From Bacillota bacterium (lineage in GTDB: Bacteria > Bacillota > Clostridia > Peptostreptococcales > Anaerovoracaceae), in assembly GCA_017557505.1 (NCBI GenBank), contig JAFYYP010000002.1:1-57313 (forward strand): DNA of 57,313 nt, given 5' to 3'. Positions 8,727 to 17,948 of the stretch are shown here, in pieces. The translations under genes were made by a program, and so were the position numbers. How positions within the stretch are numbered: the first letter of the stretch is position 1; the number at the start of each line of letters is the position of its first letter. The notes below the pieces were generated by a model that worked only from the letters and a program-made list of their open reading frames with translations, searched no databases and had not been told where the DNA came from.

Positions 8727-11700
8727 ATGAGCAGCTCAAAAAAGAATTACGTCGTGATGGACGGCAACACCGCTGCGGCGCATGTGGCCTATGCGTTTAC
8801 GGAAGTTGCCGCGATCTATCCCATCACTCCGTCGTCTCCGATGGCGGAAAAAGTGGACGAATGGTCCGCGAAGGGCAAGAAGAATCTGTTCGGAACGCCT
8901 GTGGACGTCATCCAGATGCAGTCCGAAGCCGGCGCCGCAGGCACCTGTCACGGGTCCCTGCAGGCAGGTGCGCTGACGACCACCTTCACCTCTTCCCAGG
9001 GTCTGATGCTGATGATCCCGGCGATGTACGCCATGGGCGGCCAGTTCCTGCCGTCGGTCATGCACATCGCGTCCCGCGTCGTCACCTCCAATCATCATTC
9101 CATCTTCGGCGATCATACGGACTTCATGACCTGCCGCACGACTGGCTACGCCATGCTGATGTCCTCCTCTCCGCAGGAATGCATGGATTTGGCAGCTGTC
9201 GTGCATCTGTCCGCCATCAAGGCGAAGTACGCCTTCATGCACTGCTTCGACGGTTTCCGCACTTCTCACGAGATGCAGCGCATCGAGGCGCTGGACTACA
9301 AGGACCTGGAAAGCCTGCTGGACAAAGATGCCCTGAAAGCTTTCCGCAGGAATTCTCTCAACCCCGAACATCCCTCCAACCGCGGCAACAACGTCAATCC
9401 GGATGTCTACTTCCAGTGCAAGGAAGGCGCCAACGAAAAGGCAGATGCTGTACCCGACATCGTGCAGCACTACATGGACGAGATCTCCAAACTGACCGGC
9501 CGCGACTATAAACTGTTCAATTATTATGGCGCCCCCGACGCCACCGAGATGATCGTCGTCATGTGTTCCGCTTCCGAAGCGATCAAAGAGACTGTCGATT
9601 ACCTGAACGCTTCCGGCCGCAAGACCGGCGTCCTGCAGGTGCATTTATACAGACCTTTCTCTGTCAAACACTTTGCCGCTACGATCCCCGGGACCGTCAA
9701 GAAGATCGCTGTTCTGGACCGCTCCAAGGAGACCGGTTCTGTGGGCGAGCCTCTGTATCTGGACGTGGTCACGGCGCTGAATCAGGCGGGCAGAGGAAAT
9801 ATCCGCGTGGTCGGCGGCCGCTACGGCCTGTCCTCCAAGGATGCGACCCCCGGCATGTTCATCGCGGTGTTCGACAATCTTCTGAAGGAGGAGCCGAAGA
9901 ACAACTTCACGATCGGCATCGTGGACGACGTCACCTATACTTCCCTGGATTATAAAGAAGTCGAGATGCCCAATCCCGGCCTGATCTCCTGCAAGATCTG
10001 GGGTCTGGGAGGCGACGGCACGGTCGGCGCCAACAAGAACGCGATCACGACGATCGGCCTCGTCGCGGGCAAGTACGCGCAGGCGTATTTCTCCTACGAT
10101 TCCATGAAGTCCGGCGGACTGACCCAGTCCCACCTGCGCTTCGGTGACGAACCCATCCGTTCCACCTATTCGGTGAACCAGGCGGACTTCGTCGCGGTCC
10201 ACGCGCCGACTTACGTCAAGAAATACGATACGACCGGGGATCTGAAAGACGGCGGCATCTTCCTGCTCAACTGCCCGTGGAGCGCGGACGAACTGGAAGA
10301 GCACCTGACCGGCAAGATGAAGAGAGACCTGGCGAACAAGCATGCGCAGTTCTACATCATCGACGCCGGCAAGATCGCCCGGGAGATCGGTCTCGGCAAC
10401 CGTACGAACAACATCCTGCAGGCTGCGTTCTTCGCGCTCACGAAGGTCATCCCTCTGGAGACCGCCGTCGAGGACATGAAAAAGAACAATTACGACTCTT
10501 ACTTCAAGAAAGCCGGTCAGAAGATCGTGGATCTGAACGACAAGGCTGTGGAGATGGGCGTCGATGCGGCAGTAAAAGTGGAGATCCCCGCGTCCTGGGC
10601 GACGGCTCCCGACGTGCCTGAACCCGAAAGAAAGACGACGGAATTCGTCAAGGATATCGTTCTTCCCTGTGACCGTCAGAAAGGCAACGGTCTGCCCGTA
10701 TCCGTGTTCAAGAAACACGGCGTGCTGGACGGCACCTGGGAGAACGGCACTTCCGCTTATTCCAAGCGCGGCGTCGCGGTCAGCGTTCCCGAATGGAACG
10801 GCGAAGCCTGCATCCAGTGCAACCGCTGCGCCATGGCTTGCCCGCACGCGGCGATCCGTCCCGTTCTGCTCTCCGAAGAAGAGAAGAACGGCGTTCCCGA
10901 AAGCTTTGTTACCGTTCCTGCCAAGGGTCTAGGAAAAGACGTGCCCGCTTACGGTTTCCGCATGCAGGTCTCGCCGTACGACTGCCTCGGCTGCGGCGTA
11001 TGCCTGACGGTGTGCCCGGCGAAGGAAAAGGGCGCTCTCGTCATGAAGCCGTTCGAGGAGATGAAGGGCGAACAGCAGAACTTCGACGAAGTCGCCATGA
11101 ACGAAGCCTATCTGAAGAAGGACGTCATCAGCGATAAGAACGTCAAGTCCATCCAGTTCTCCAAGCCGTACTTCCAGTTCTCCGCCGCCTGCGCAGGCTG
11201 TGCGGAGACGACCTACCTGAAGCTGCTGTCTCAGCTGGTCGGAGACCGGATGTATGCAGGCAACGCAGCAGGGTGCTCCTCCGCCTATTCCGGCGGCGCC
11301 CCGATCCTGCCGTACTGCAAAGACTCGCAGGGCAGAGGCCCGGCCTGGGAACACTCCCTGTTCGAAGACAACGCGGAATTCGCCTACGGCTTCTTCCACG
11401 CGCAGGATTCCATCCGCAAGGAACTGCTGCTGCACGTACAGGCGCTGAAAGACGCCGGCATCGCGGCTGCCGCATGCGGCGACTACCTGAGCGGCTGGGA
11501 CGATAAGGAAAAGACCAGAGCGGTCACCGACGCGCTGCTGGCAGCGCTCGAAGGCTGTGAGAATGAAGATGCGAAGTACGTTCTCGAGAATAAGGAATAC
11601 CTGTCCAAGAAGTCCATCTGGGCCATCGGCGGCGACGGCTGGGCCTATGACATCGGCTTCGGCGGCATCGACCACGTGATGGCGCAGAACCGCGACGTCA

Positions 11701-12260
11701 ACCTGCTGGTGCTCGATACGGAAGTCTATTCCAACACCGGCGGCCAGTCGTCCAAGGCGACGAATACGTCGGCTGTCGCGAAGTTCTCCGCCGGCGGCAA
11801 GCAGGTCGCCAAGAAAGATCTCGGCGCCATCCTCATGACCTACGGATACGTTTACGTAGCGCAGGTCGCCATGGGCTACGACCAGGCGCAGACTCTCAAG
11901 GCCATGCGCGAAGCGGAAAGCTTCCCGGGCCCCGCGATCATCATCGCCTACTGCCCGTGCCTCGAACACGGCATCAAAGCCGGCATGAGCACGACACAGG
12001 ATGAGATGAAGAGAGCCGTCGAGTGCGGCTACTGGCATCTGTACCGCTACGATCCGCGCAGAGCAGCCGAAGGCAAGAATCCCTTCCAGCTGGATTCCCC
12101 GGCGCCCGACAGCAGCAAGATCGCGGCGTATCTGCAGGGCGAGAACCGCTATGCTTCCCTGAAGAACAACTTCCCCGAGTATGCGGACGACCTGTATGAA
12201 AAGTTCTACGAGCAGGCGAAGGCCCGCTATGCCAAATACGTCAAGATGGCGGAAGAATAA
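8727..12260 (+). CDS. nifJ: Pyruvate:ferredoxin (flavodoxin) oxidoreductase, single-chain
   Basis: Oxidises pyruvate with CoA to acetyl-CoA, CO2 and reduced ferredoxin; cytoplasmic, 1177 residues, standard for the fused enzyme. Order of domains: N-terminal pyrimidine-binding domain with AIYPITPSSPMAE (about residues 31-43), CoA-binding/transketolase-like region, linker, the two-[4Fe-4S] ferredoxin domain (CIQCNRCAMACP near 694 and CLGCGVCLTVCP near 752), then the C-terminal TPP domain with the proximal cluster cysteines (CAGCAE near 822), GGDGWAYDIG near 969 and SNTGGQSSKAT near 1003. The start follows AAGGAGA; an earlier in-frame ATG lies within the -10 box and cannot be used. First gene of the operon with the acyl-CoA dehydrogenase and Etf. 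Confidence 0.97.
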   Translation: MSSSKKNYVVMDGNTAAAHVAYAFTEVAAIYPITPSSPMAEKVDEWSAKGKKNLFGTPVDVIQMQSEAGAAGTCHGSLQAGALTTTFTSSQGLMLMIPAMYAMGGQFLPSVMHIASRVVTSNHHSIFGDHTDFMTCRTTGYAMLMSSSPQECMDLAAVVHLSAIKAKYAFMHCFDGFRTSHEMQRIEALDYKDLESLLDKDALKAFRRNSLNPEHPSNRGNNVNPDVYFQCKEGANEKADAVPDIVQHYMDEISKLTGRDYKLFNYYGAPDATEMIVVMCSASEAIKETVDYLNASGRKTGVLQVHLYRPFSVKHFAATIPGTVKKIAVLDRSKETGSVGEPLYLDVVTALNQAGRGNIRVVGGRYGLSSKDATPGMFIAVFDNLLKEEPKNNFTIGIVDDVTYTSLDYKEVEMPNPGLISCKIWGLGGDGTVGANKNAITTIGLVAGKYAQAYFSYDSMKSGGLTQSHLRFGDEPIRSTYSVNQADFVAVHAPTYVKKYDTTGDLKDGGIFLLNCPWSADELEEHLTGKMKRDLANKHAQFYIIDAGKIAREIGLGNRTNNILQAAFFALTKVIPLETAVEDMKKNNYDSYFKKAGQKIVDLNDKAVEMGVDAAVKVEIPASWATAPDVPEPERKTTEFVKDIVLPCDRQKGNGLPVSVFKKHGVLDGTWENGTSAYSKRGVAVSVPEWNGEACIQCNRCAMACPHAAIRPVLLSEEEKNGVPESFVTVPAKGLGKDVPAYGFRMQVSPYDCLGCGVCLTVCPAKEKGALVMKPFEEMKGEQQNFDEVAMNEAYLKKDVISDKNVKSIQFSKPYFQFSAACAGCAETTYLKLLSQLVGDRMYAGNAAGCSSAYSGGAPILPYCKDSQGRGPAWEHSLFEDNAEFAYGFFHAQDSIRKELLLHVQALKDAGIAAAACGDYLSGWDDKEKTRAVTDALLAALEGCENEDAKYVLENKEYLSKKSIWAIGGDGWAYDIGFGGIDHVMAQNRDVNLLVLDTEVYSNTGGQSSKATNTSAVAKFSAGGKQVAKKDLGAILMTYGYVYVAQVAMGYDQAQTLKAMREAESFPGPAIIIAYCPCLEHGIKAGMSTTQDEMKRAVECGYWHLYRYDPRRAAEGKNPFQLDSPAPDSSKIAAYLQGENRYASLKNNFPEYADDLYEKFYEQAKARYAKYVKMAEE

Positions 12261-12282
12261 CTGAAAAAGGAGACAATACGAC

Positions 12283-13422
12283 ATGGATTTCAATCTGAGC
12301 CGTGAATACCAGCTGCTTCGCAAGATGATGGCAGAGTTCACCGAAAATGAAGTGAAACCGATCGCGGCCGAAACGGACCGCACGTGCACCTACCCCAAAG
12401 AGAACATCGACAAGCTGTTCGAACTTGGGGTGATGGGCATCTGCGTTCCCAAAGAATACGGCGGCGTAGGAGCTGATCCGCTGGCTTCTGCGATCTGCAT
12501 CGAGGAACTCAGCAAGCAGTGCGCCTCTACCGGCGATATCGTGGCGACGCACAACGGACTTTGCTGCGACCCTATCCTGATGCACGGAACGGATGAGCAG
12601 AAGGCGAAGTATCTTCCCATGCTCACGACAGGCCGCAAGGTCGGCGCGTTCTGCCTGACCGAGCCCAACGCGGGCTCCGACGCCTCCAAGGGCACGACGG
12701 AAGCGAAACTCGAAGGGGACCACTACGTACTGAACGGTTCCAAGGTCTTCATTACAAACGGCTACGTAGCGGAAGTCTTCGTGGTCTTCGCCATGACGGA
12801 CAAGAGCAAGGGCACCCGCGGCATCTCCGCGTTCATCGTGGAGAGCAGCTTCCCCGGCTTCTCCGTGGGCAAGCACGAACAGAAGATGGGCCTGCACGGG
12901 TCCCCGACGGCGGAGATCGTATTCCAGGACTGCATCGTTCCCAAAGAGAACCTGCTGGGCCAGGAAGGCAAGGGCTTCAAGATCGCCATGCAGACGCTGG
13001 ACGGCGGACGCATCGGCATCGCGGCCCAGGCGCTAGGCATCGCGGAAGGCGCGATGGACGAGGCGAAGGCCTACGTCAAGACGAGAGAACAGTTCGGCCG
13101 TCCCATCAGCAAGTTCCAGAACACCCAGTTCGTGCTGGCGGACATGGAGATGGGCAACGAAGCCGGCCGTCTGCTGACCTATCAGGCGGCAGCACGCAAG
13201 GCGGCAGGCCAGCCCTATACCAAGGAAGCTGCCATCGCCAAGCTCTGGTGCTCCGAACACGCCATGAAGACGACGACGAAGGCGCTTCAGATGTTCGGCG
13301 GCTACGGCTACACGCAGGACTATCCCATGGAACGCATGATGCGCGACGCCAAGATCACGGAGATCTACGAAGGAACGTCCGAGATCCAGCGCGTTGTCAT
13401 CTCCAACAACATCGGACTGTAG
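12283..13422 (+). CDS. Acyl-CoA dehydrogenase (butyryl-CoA dehydrogenase-like)
   Basis: FAD enzyme interconverting short acyl-CoA and 2-enoyl-CoA, 379 residues as usual. Family motifs: FCLTEPNAGSDA (FAD/substrate binding, about 125-136), FITNGYVAEVFVVF, the central GGRIGIAAQALGIAEGA, REQFGRPI, and the C-terminal MFGGYGYTQDYPMERMMRDAKI. The catalytic base is expected to be the Glu of IYEGTSEIQ (Glu363), as in short-chain butyryl-CoA dehydrogenases. It sits 22 bases after the PFOR gene with an AAAAAGGAG site and directly precedes etfB and etfA, the arrangement of bifurcating Bcd-Etf complexes in butyrate-forming clostridia. Chain-length specificity and bifurcation are inferences. Confidence 0.93.
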   Translation: MDFNLSREYQLLRKMMAEFTENEVKPIAAETDRTCTYPKENIDKLFELGVMGICVPKEYGGVGADPLASAICIEELSKQCASTGDIVATHNGLCCDPILMHGTDEQKAKYLPMLTTGRKVGAFCLTEPNAGSDASKGTTEAKLEGDHYVLNGSKVFITNGYVAEVFVVFAMTDKSKGTRGISAFIVESSFPGFSVGKHEQKMGLHGSPTAEIVFQDCIVPKENLLGQEGKGFKIAMQTLDGGRIGIAAQALGIAEGAMDEAKAYVKTREQFGRPISKFQNTQFVLADMEMGNEAGRLLTYQAAARKAAGQPYTKEAAIAKLWCSEHAMKTTTKALQMFGGYGYTQDYPMERMMRDAKITEIYEGTSEIQRVVISNNIGL

Positions 13423-13440
13423 GAAAGGAGGAGAAAGAAC

Positions 13441-14241
13441 ATGAAGATACTCGTATGCGTCAAGCAGGTTCCGGACACCTCTGGCAAGATCGCGGTCAAC
13501 CCCGACGGGACGCTGAACCGCGCTTCCATGCAGACCATCATCAACCCCGACGATATGAACGCGGTGGAAGCCGCGCTGAAGCTGAAGGACGAGACCGGCT
13601 GTCCGGTCTATGCGGTCACGATGGGACCGCCCCCGGCGGAGAGCATGCTGAGAGAGCTCATGGCCATGGGCTGCGACGGGTCGTACCTCGTATCCGGCCG
13701 TGAATTCGGCGGCTCCGACACCTACGCGACGTCTCAGATCCTGGCCGCCGCGCTGGATACCATAGGCATCGAAGAAGACGACATCCTCTTCTGCGGCCGG
13801 CAGGCCATCGACGGCGATACCGCCCAGGTGGGCCCGCAGATCGCGGAAAAACTGCACATTCCCCAGGTGACCTATGCGGCGGACATCCATAAAGACGGTA
13901 ATACGGTTACGGTAAGGCGCATGCTGGAAGACGGCTACATGACCATCAAAGTCAAGACGCCTTGCCTTATCACCTGCATTAAGGAACTGAATACGCCGCG
14001 CTATATGAGCGTTGCCGGCATCTTCGGCGCCTGGCAAAGGCCCATGACTGTGCTGGATTACGAAGCGCTGAAGGACAATGCCCTGATCGACAAGAGCACG
14101 ATCGGCCTGTCCGGGTCACCGACCAATATCCTTACCTCCTTTACGCCGCCGCAGAAAGGCGCCGGCCGGATGCTCGAAGGAAACAATATGGCGACTTGCG
14201 AGAAACTGGCTTCCATTCTGGCGGAAAAGCATTATCTATAG
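13441..14241 (+). CDS. etfB: Electron transfer flavoprotein beta subunit
   Basis: The 266-residue partner of EtfA, carrying electrons to or from the acyl-CoA dehydrogenase. Starts MKILVCVKQVPDT, the hallmark EtfB N-terminus, and contains NPDDMNAVEAALKLK and the signature DGDTAQVGPQIAEKL (about 121-135), a phosphate-binding motif for AMP in ordinary EtfB or a second FAD in bifurcating ones. GGAGGAG stands seven bases before the ATG; the gap to the dehydrogenase gene is 18 bases. Operon position predicts a stable complex with the flanking gene products. Confidence 0.95.
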   Translation: MKILVCVKQVPDTSGKIAVNPDGTLNRASMQTIINPDDMNAVEAALKLKDETGCPVYAVTMGPPPAESMLRELMAMGCDGSYLVSGREFGGSDTYATSQILAAALDTIGIEEDDILFCGRQAIDGDTAQVGPQIAEKLHIPQVTYAADIHKDGNTVTVRRMLEDGYMTIKVKTPCLITCIKELNTPRYMSVAGIFGAWQRPMTVLDYEALKDNALIDKSTIGLSGSPTNILTSFTPPQKGAGRMLEGNNMATCEKLASILAEKHYL

Positions 14242-14259
14242 AGAAGGGAGGAAACGGAC

Positions 14260-15414
14260 ATGAATATGATCTTATCCAATCCGGATTACGACAGCACGAA
14301 CCTGGAGGAATTCAAGAATATCTGGGTCTTCTGCGAGCAGCGCGGCGGACAGATGATGCCCACGACCTACGAACTCATCTCCGAAGGCAGAAAACTGGCT
14401 GACCAGTTGGGCGTCAAGCTCTGCGGCCTGCTGCTGGGCGAGAACGTCGACGGGCTGGCAAAGGATCTGGGCGGCTACGGCGCGGACGAAGTGATCCTCT
14501 GCGAACACCCCCTGCTGAAGACTTATACCACCGATGCCTACGCGAAGGTGATCTGCGACACGATCTCCTGGATGAAGCCGGAAGTCTTTCTGATCGGCGC
14601 GACCAACATCGGCCGCGATCTGGGTCCCCGCTGCGCAGCCAGGCTGCACACGGGTCTGTGCGCGGACTGCACGCACCTGGACATCGACCTGGATCTCTAT
14701 AAGGCGTTCCTGCACGAAGCGTCCACGCTGCCCGCAGAGCGCATCGACGGTCTGGGCACGGCGAAGGTGCTTGGCAAAGATCACGATATCTCCAGGGATC
14801 TGAAGATGACCCGTCCCGCCTTCGGCGGCAACCTGATGGCGTCCATCATCTGCCCGCGTTTCCGTCCCGCCATGGCGACGGTGCGTCCGGGCGTGCTGAA
14901 GAAGGCTGCGTATGACGAAGCGAAAGCAAAGGCCATCAGCGTAACGAGATTTTCTGTGGAACTGTCGGAAGACGACCTGGCGACGGAAGTCCTGGAAGTC
15001 GTCAAGGCCGCGAAGAAGCTGGTCGATCTGGTCGGCGCGGACTACGTCGTATCCGTCGGCCGCGGTATTTCCACCGATGTGGAAGGTGGCATCAAACTTG
15101 CGGAAGAGCTGGCAGACGTGCTCGGCGGCGTCGTGGGCGGCTCCCGCGTGGCCATCGATTCCGGCTGGCTGACGTCCGACCATCAGGTGGGGCAGACCGG
15201 CAAGACCGTGCATCCGAAGGTGTATGTGGCGCTGGGCATCTCCGGTTCCATCCAGCATCAGGCCGGCATGAAGGAATCCGAGTGCATCGTTGCGGTCAAC
15301 AAGAACGAAGGCGCTCCGATCTTCGATATTGCGGATTACGGTATCTGCGGCGACCTGTTCAAGGTGACCCCGATGCTGATCGAAGCGGTGAAGGCTGCGA
15401 AGGCGGCGAAATAG
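14260..15414 (+). CDS. etfA: Electron transfer flavoprotein alpha subunit
   Basis: FAD-binding Etf subunit, 384 residues. The N-terminal domain begins with FKNIWVFCEQRGGQ, and the C-terminal FAD domain shows GRGISTDVEGGIKLAEELADVLGG, GSRVAIDSGWLTSDHQVGQTGKTVHPKVYVALGISG and IQHQAGM, in which Arg, Ser and His residues contact FAD. There is no N-terminal ferredoxin domain, unlike some long clostridial EtfA proteins. AGGGAGGA precedes the start. Last intact gene of the PFOR operon; just after it lies the broken aldolase fragment. Confidence 0.95.
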   Translation: MNMILSNPDYDSTNLEEFKNIWVFCEQRGGQMMPTTYELISEGRKLADQLGVKLCGLLLGENVDGLAKDLGGYGADEVILCEHPLLKTYTTDAYAKVICDTISWMKPEVFLIGATNIGRDLGPRCAARLHTGLCADCTHLDIDLDLYKAFLHEASTLPAERIDGLGTAKVLGKDHDISRDLKMTRPAFGGNLMASIICPRFRPAMATVRPGVLKKAAYDEAKAKAISVTRFSVELSEDDLATEVLEVVKAAKKLVDLVGADYVVSVGRGISTDVEGGIKLAEELADVLGGVVGGSRVAIDSGWLTSDHQVGQTGKTVHPKVYVALGISGSIQHQAGMKESECIVAVNKNEGAPIFDIADYGICGDLFKVTPMLIEAVKAAKAAK

Positions 15415-15451
15415 GCTGGAGTAATAGATTAGAAGAGAAAAGAATTGTACC

Positions 15452-15660
15452 GTGATCGACATCAGGATCTCCTCTCTGGAAAACGTTAAGCAATTCTGTG
15501 TCGGCCTGGAAACGGAAAAGGGCGTCTTCGGACCCTTTATGATCACGGCAGCCCCCGCCTTTGTGGAGGCGGCAGGCTATGCCGGCTAAGATTTCGTCCT
15601 CCTGGACATGGAACACGGTTCGGGAACCTTTGAGAATCTACAGAACCTGATCCGCGCACG
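15452..15660 (+). pseudogene. 5' remnant of an HpcH/HpaI-type aldolase gene
   Basis: Reading from GTG at 15452, about 69 codons match the N-terminus of the intact aldolase encoded at 25.85 kb, with roughly 53 of 69 positions identical by eye (shared GVFGPFMIT, AGYAG, DFVLLDMEHG, GTFENLQNLIRA). The frame is interrupted by TAA at 15587-15589 where the intact protein has Tyr, and similarity stops abruptly near 15660, so three quarters of the gene is missing. Nucleotide identity is only about 70%, so this is the relic of a diverged paralogue, not a recent copy. The whole 318-base gap after etfA holds only this relic and a terminator. Confidence 0.85.
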
Positions 15661-15681
15661 AAACAACAGAATAAATAAAAT

Positions 15682-15722
15682 AACCGAGATCGCTGACAGG
15701 TTCGGCGATCTCGGTCTTTTCT
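15682..15722. terminator. Terminator between the aldolase relic and the LysR gene
   Basis: ACCGAGATCGC (15683-15693) pairs perfectly with GCGATCTCGGT (15705-15715), followed by CTTTTCTT. Located between convergent units (etfA operon and LysR gene), it can serve both. Confidence 0.88.
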
Positions 15723-15732
15723 TATAAAACAG

Positions 15733-16668
15733 CTATAGGAAATCCTTCGCGAACATGTTTTTCAGTTCTTTTTCAAATAGAGAGGCCATGTACGGCAGGT
15801 CCAGGTCGCTGCGCTTTAGATAGTAATGCTCCAAGATGTTGTCATCTCCGGGCAGGGGAAGAGAGACGAAGTGGTAATGCTCATCGTGCTGCCAAGGCAT
15901 GGAACTGATGAAAAACGCATTGGTCTCATGGACGATCTCGTGCTCAGCCTGGCTGTCGTTGACGGAGATTACGCACTTTGGTACATTTTTGAAGATCTGC
16001 CGGATCGACCGGGAGGATTCATCGTAAAAGGCGCCGAAGTTCTCCTTCTCCTCAAGGATCACATAGGGATACTCCGTGATGTGATCTAAGGGATCGATCT
16101 CCTTCAGGACGGGATGGTCAGGCTTCAATACGACACAGATGCGGCTTTCGCCCAGTTTCGTGCAGATCAGATTCGCGACTTTGCATTGATGCATCAGACG
16201 TTTTCTGTTTTCCTTCAGCACGAAGACGATGCCTAGGGATGACCTGTTTTCTTCGACATCCTTCAATACGACGGGAAGCGGCTGCTTTTTCAGCCGCAGA
16301 TAGACCGATTGATCCGAAAATCGGTACAGATCATGCTGTATATGGATGAATGGTATGCTCAGCAGAAACGCCCGCATGGACGACACGTTTAGATAGAGGC
16401 GCTCTTTACTCAGACGCGCCTGGTACAGTTCTTCGATATATGCTTTTCTGCTGACGATATCTTCCGCGTATGATAAGAATTCACGGCCTTCTTCTGTTAC
16501 AACGATACCTTTTTTGCTGCGCAGAAAAATTTGGACGCCCAGCTCATCCTCCAACTGCTTGATGACGTTGCTAACGTTGCTCTGATGGGTATAAAGCTGG
16601 TCAGCAGCCTTGTTGATAGACGTGCATCTGGCCACTTCCAGCGCATAAGCCAATTGTTGGAATGTCAT
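15733..16668 (-). CDS. LysR-family transcriptional regulator
   Basis: A 311-residue LTTR. The N-terminal helix-turn-helix at about residues 13-40 (CTSINKAADQLYTHQSNVSNVIKQLEDELG) is followed by the linker helix and a periplasmic-binding-protein-like effector domain. Conserved LTTR features include FLRSKKGIVVTEEGREFL after the winged helix. Divergent from the opine-type dehydrogenase gene; the 194-base spacer holds a 24-base interrupted palindrome fitting an LTTR site. By family precedent it should activate the adjacent operon in response to its substrate and repress itself; this is inference from layout. Confidence 0.92.
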   Translation of the reverse strand: MTFQQLAYALEVARCTSINKAADQLYTHQSNVSNVIKQLEDELGVQIFLRSKKGIVVTEEGREFLSYAEDIVSRKAYIEELYQARLSKERLYLNVSSMRAFLLSIPFIHIQHDLYRFSDQSVYLRLKKQPLPVVLKDVEENRSSLGIVFVLKENRKRLMHQCKVANLICTKLGESRICVVLKPDHPVLKEIDPLDHITEYPYVILEEKENFGAFYDESSRSIRQIFKNVPKCVISVNDSQAEHEIVHETNAFFISSMPWQHDEHYHFVSLPLPGDDNILEHYYLKRSDLDLPYMASLFEKELKNMFAKDFL

Positions 16669-16704
16669 GGTAAAGACCTCAATAAATACTGAATACGTCC
16701 CCCA

Positions 16705-16762
16705 AAGGGTAACCCTTCCGAATAAGTTATATCAATGTCTTATAATTAGTACCAATTATAAG
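16705..16762. promoter_or_regulatory. Two palindromes in the LysR/opine-dehydrogenase divergent region
   Basis: AAGGGT-A-ACCCTT at 16705-16717 is a perfect 6-base-arm palindrome. CTTATAATT at 16739-16747 and AATTATAAG at 16754-16762 form perfect 9-base arms around AGTACC, and contain T-N11-A spacing like LysR-type boxes. Arms containing TATAAT may also supply a -10 for either gene, so operator and promoter may overlap. Nothing else recognisable is in this 194-base gap. Confidence 0.5.
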
Positions 16763-16862
16763 GCATAACTGCACCTTTCGCAAATAATATACAATATAAA
16801 TAACAATTGTAGATAATATCATATCCTTTTTAGAATCTTTTCTGTAACAGGAGGAACGATCC

Positions 16863-17939
16863 ATGTTGAGATTTGCTGTTTTAGGAGCAGGCGCAGGCGG
16901 TCAGTCCATGGCTGCTATCCTTTCAGAACAGGGCTATCCGGTCAAGCTGTACGATATCGACCGGGAAAAGATCGCCGCGTTGAAGTCCATGAAGACGATC
17001 ACCGTATCCGGGAAGATCGAGGCATGCGGAACTCCTGACCTGATCACCGACCAGCTTGAAGAGGCTGTTACGGATGTAGATATCATCATGGTCGTTACGA
17101 CGACAGATGCTCATGCGCAGCTGGCAAGAGACTGCGCCCCTTATCTCCATGACGGAGAGTTGTTCATCCTGACGCCCGGTCACTGCGGCGGAGCCCTGGA
17201 GGTTGCGGGGATCCTTCGCGGAGAGAACGGCTGCGGCAAGGATATCCTGATCGCGGAAACGGGAGACCTGCTCTATGCCTGCAGATGCTATGAAGTGGGT
17301 AAACCGCTGCATACCGGCCTGAAGTCTTCCGTAAAACTGTCCGCATTCCCCGCTTCGGATACGTCCCGCGTTATGGACGTTCTGGGGCCGGTGTTCCCCA
17401 TGCTCCGCGCTGTGGACAGCGTTCTGGAGACCGGTTTTGAAGGCGGCGGCGCGATGCTCCATCCGCTTCCCACCGTGATGAACATCAACAAAATGGATCT
17501 GGGCGAACCCTACGATTACTACATGGAAGGCATCACGCCCCATGTCGCGGAGATCATCGAGGCTTGCGACAAGGAAAGGGTCGCCGTCTGCAGAGCTCTC
17601 GGTCTGGACGTGCTCCCGGAAGCGGAAGCGCTGGTCAAAATGTATAAGCTGGAGCCGAAGGATTCCTTCTACGACCTGATCCAGAGCATCGAACCCTATA
17701 AGGGCCTGAAGAACCCCACTTCGACAAAGCACAGGTTCCTGGTGGAAGATACGATGAACGGCTTGGTGCCCCTGGCGTCGGTCGGGAAGGCTCTCGGGGT
17801 CAAGACCCCGATCATGGATGCTTTCATCACGCTGGCAAGCATCATCTGCGGCAGAGACTTCGCTTCTGATGGCAGGACTGCGGAAAAACTGGGCTTTGCG
17901 GGCAAAACCGCGGCAGAGATCCGCGAGATGGTGAAATAG
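16863..17939 (+). CDS. NAD(P)-dependent opine (octopine/nopaline-type) dehydrogenase
   Basis: A 358-residue oxidoreductase of the octopine dehydrogenase family, which joins or splits an amino acid and a 2-oxo acid via a secondary amine. The N-terminal Rossmann fold starts FAVLGAGAGGQSMAAIL (residues 4-20, GxGxxG) with an acidic DID at the end of the second strand (about 31-33), favouring NAD(H). The C-terminal helical domain bears GGGAMLHPLPTVMN, where His200 matches the catalytic histidine of the family. Strong ribosome site AACAGGAGG. It leads an operon containing a nitroreductase and a peptide-type importer, so a catabolic direction on an imported opine-like compound is plausible but unproven. 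Confidence 0.85.
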   Translation: MLRFAVLGAGAGGQSMAAILSEQGYPVKLYDIDREKIAALKSMKTITVSGKIEACGTPDLITDQLEEAVTDVDIIMVVTTTDAHAQLARDCAPYLHDGELFILTPGHCGGALEVAGILRGENGCGKDILIAETGDLLYACRCYEVGKPLHTGLKSSVKLSAFPASDTSRVMDVLGPVFPMLRAVDSVLETGFEGGGAMLHPLPTVMNINKMDLGEPYDYYMEGITPHVAEIIEACDKERVAVCRALGLDVLPEAEALVKMYKLEPKDSFYDLIQSIEPYKGLKNPTSTKHRFLVEDTMNGLVPLASVGKALGVKTPIMDAFITLASIICGRDFASDGRTAEKLGFAGKTAAEIREMVK

Positions 17940-17948
17940 GAGGACTCT

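Noticed and set aside
8658-8729. Upstream in-frame ATG for PFOR at 8658.
   Set aside because: It overlaps the perfect -10 box, so it lies ahead of the transcription start; the ATG at 8727 has a strong ribosome site and gives the normal N-terminus.
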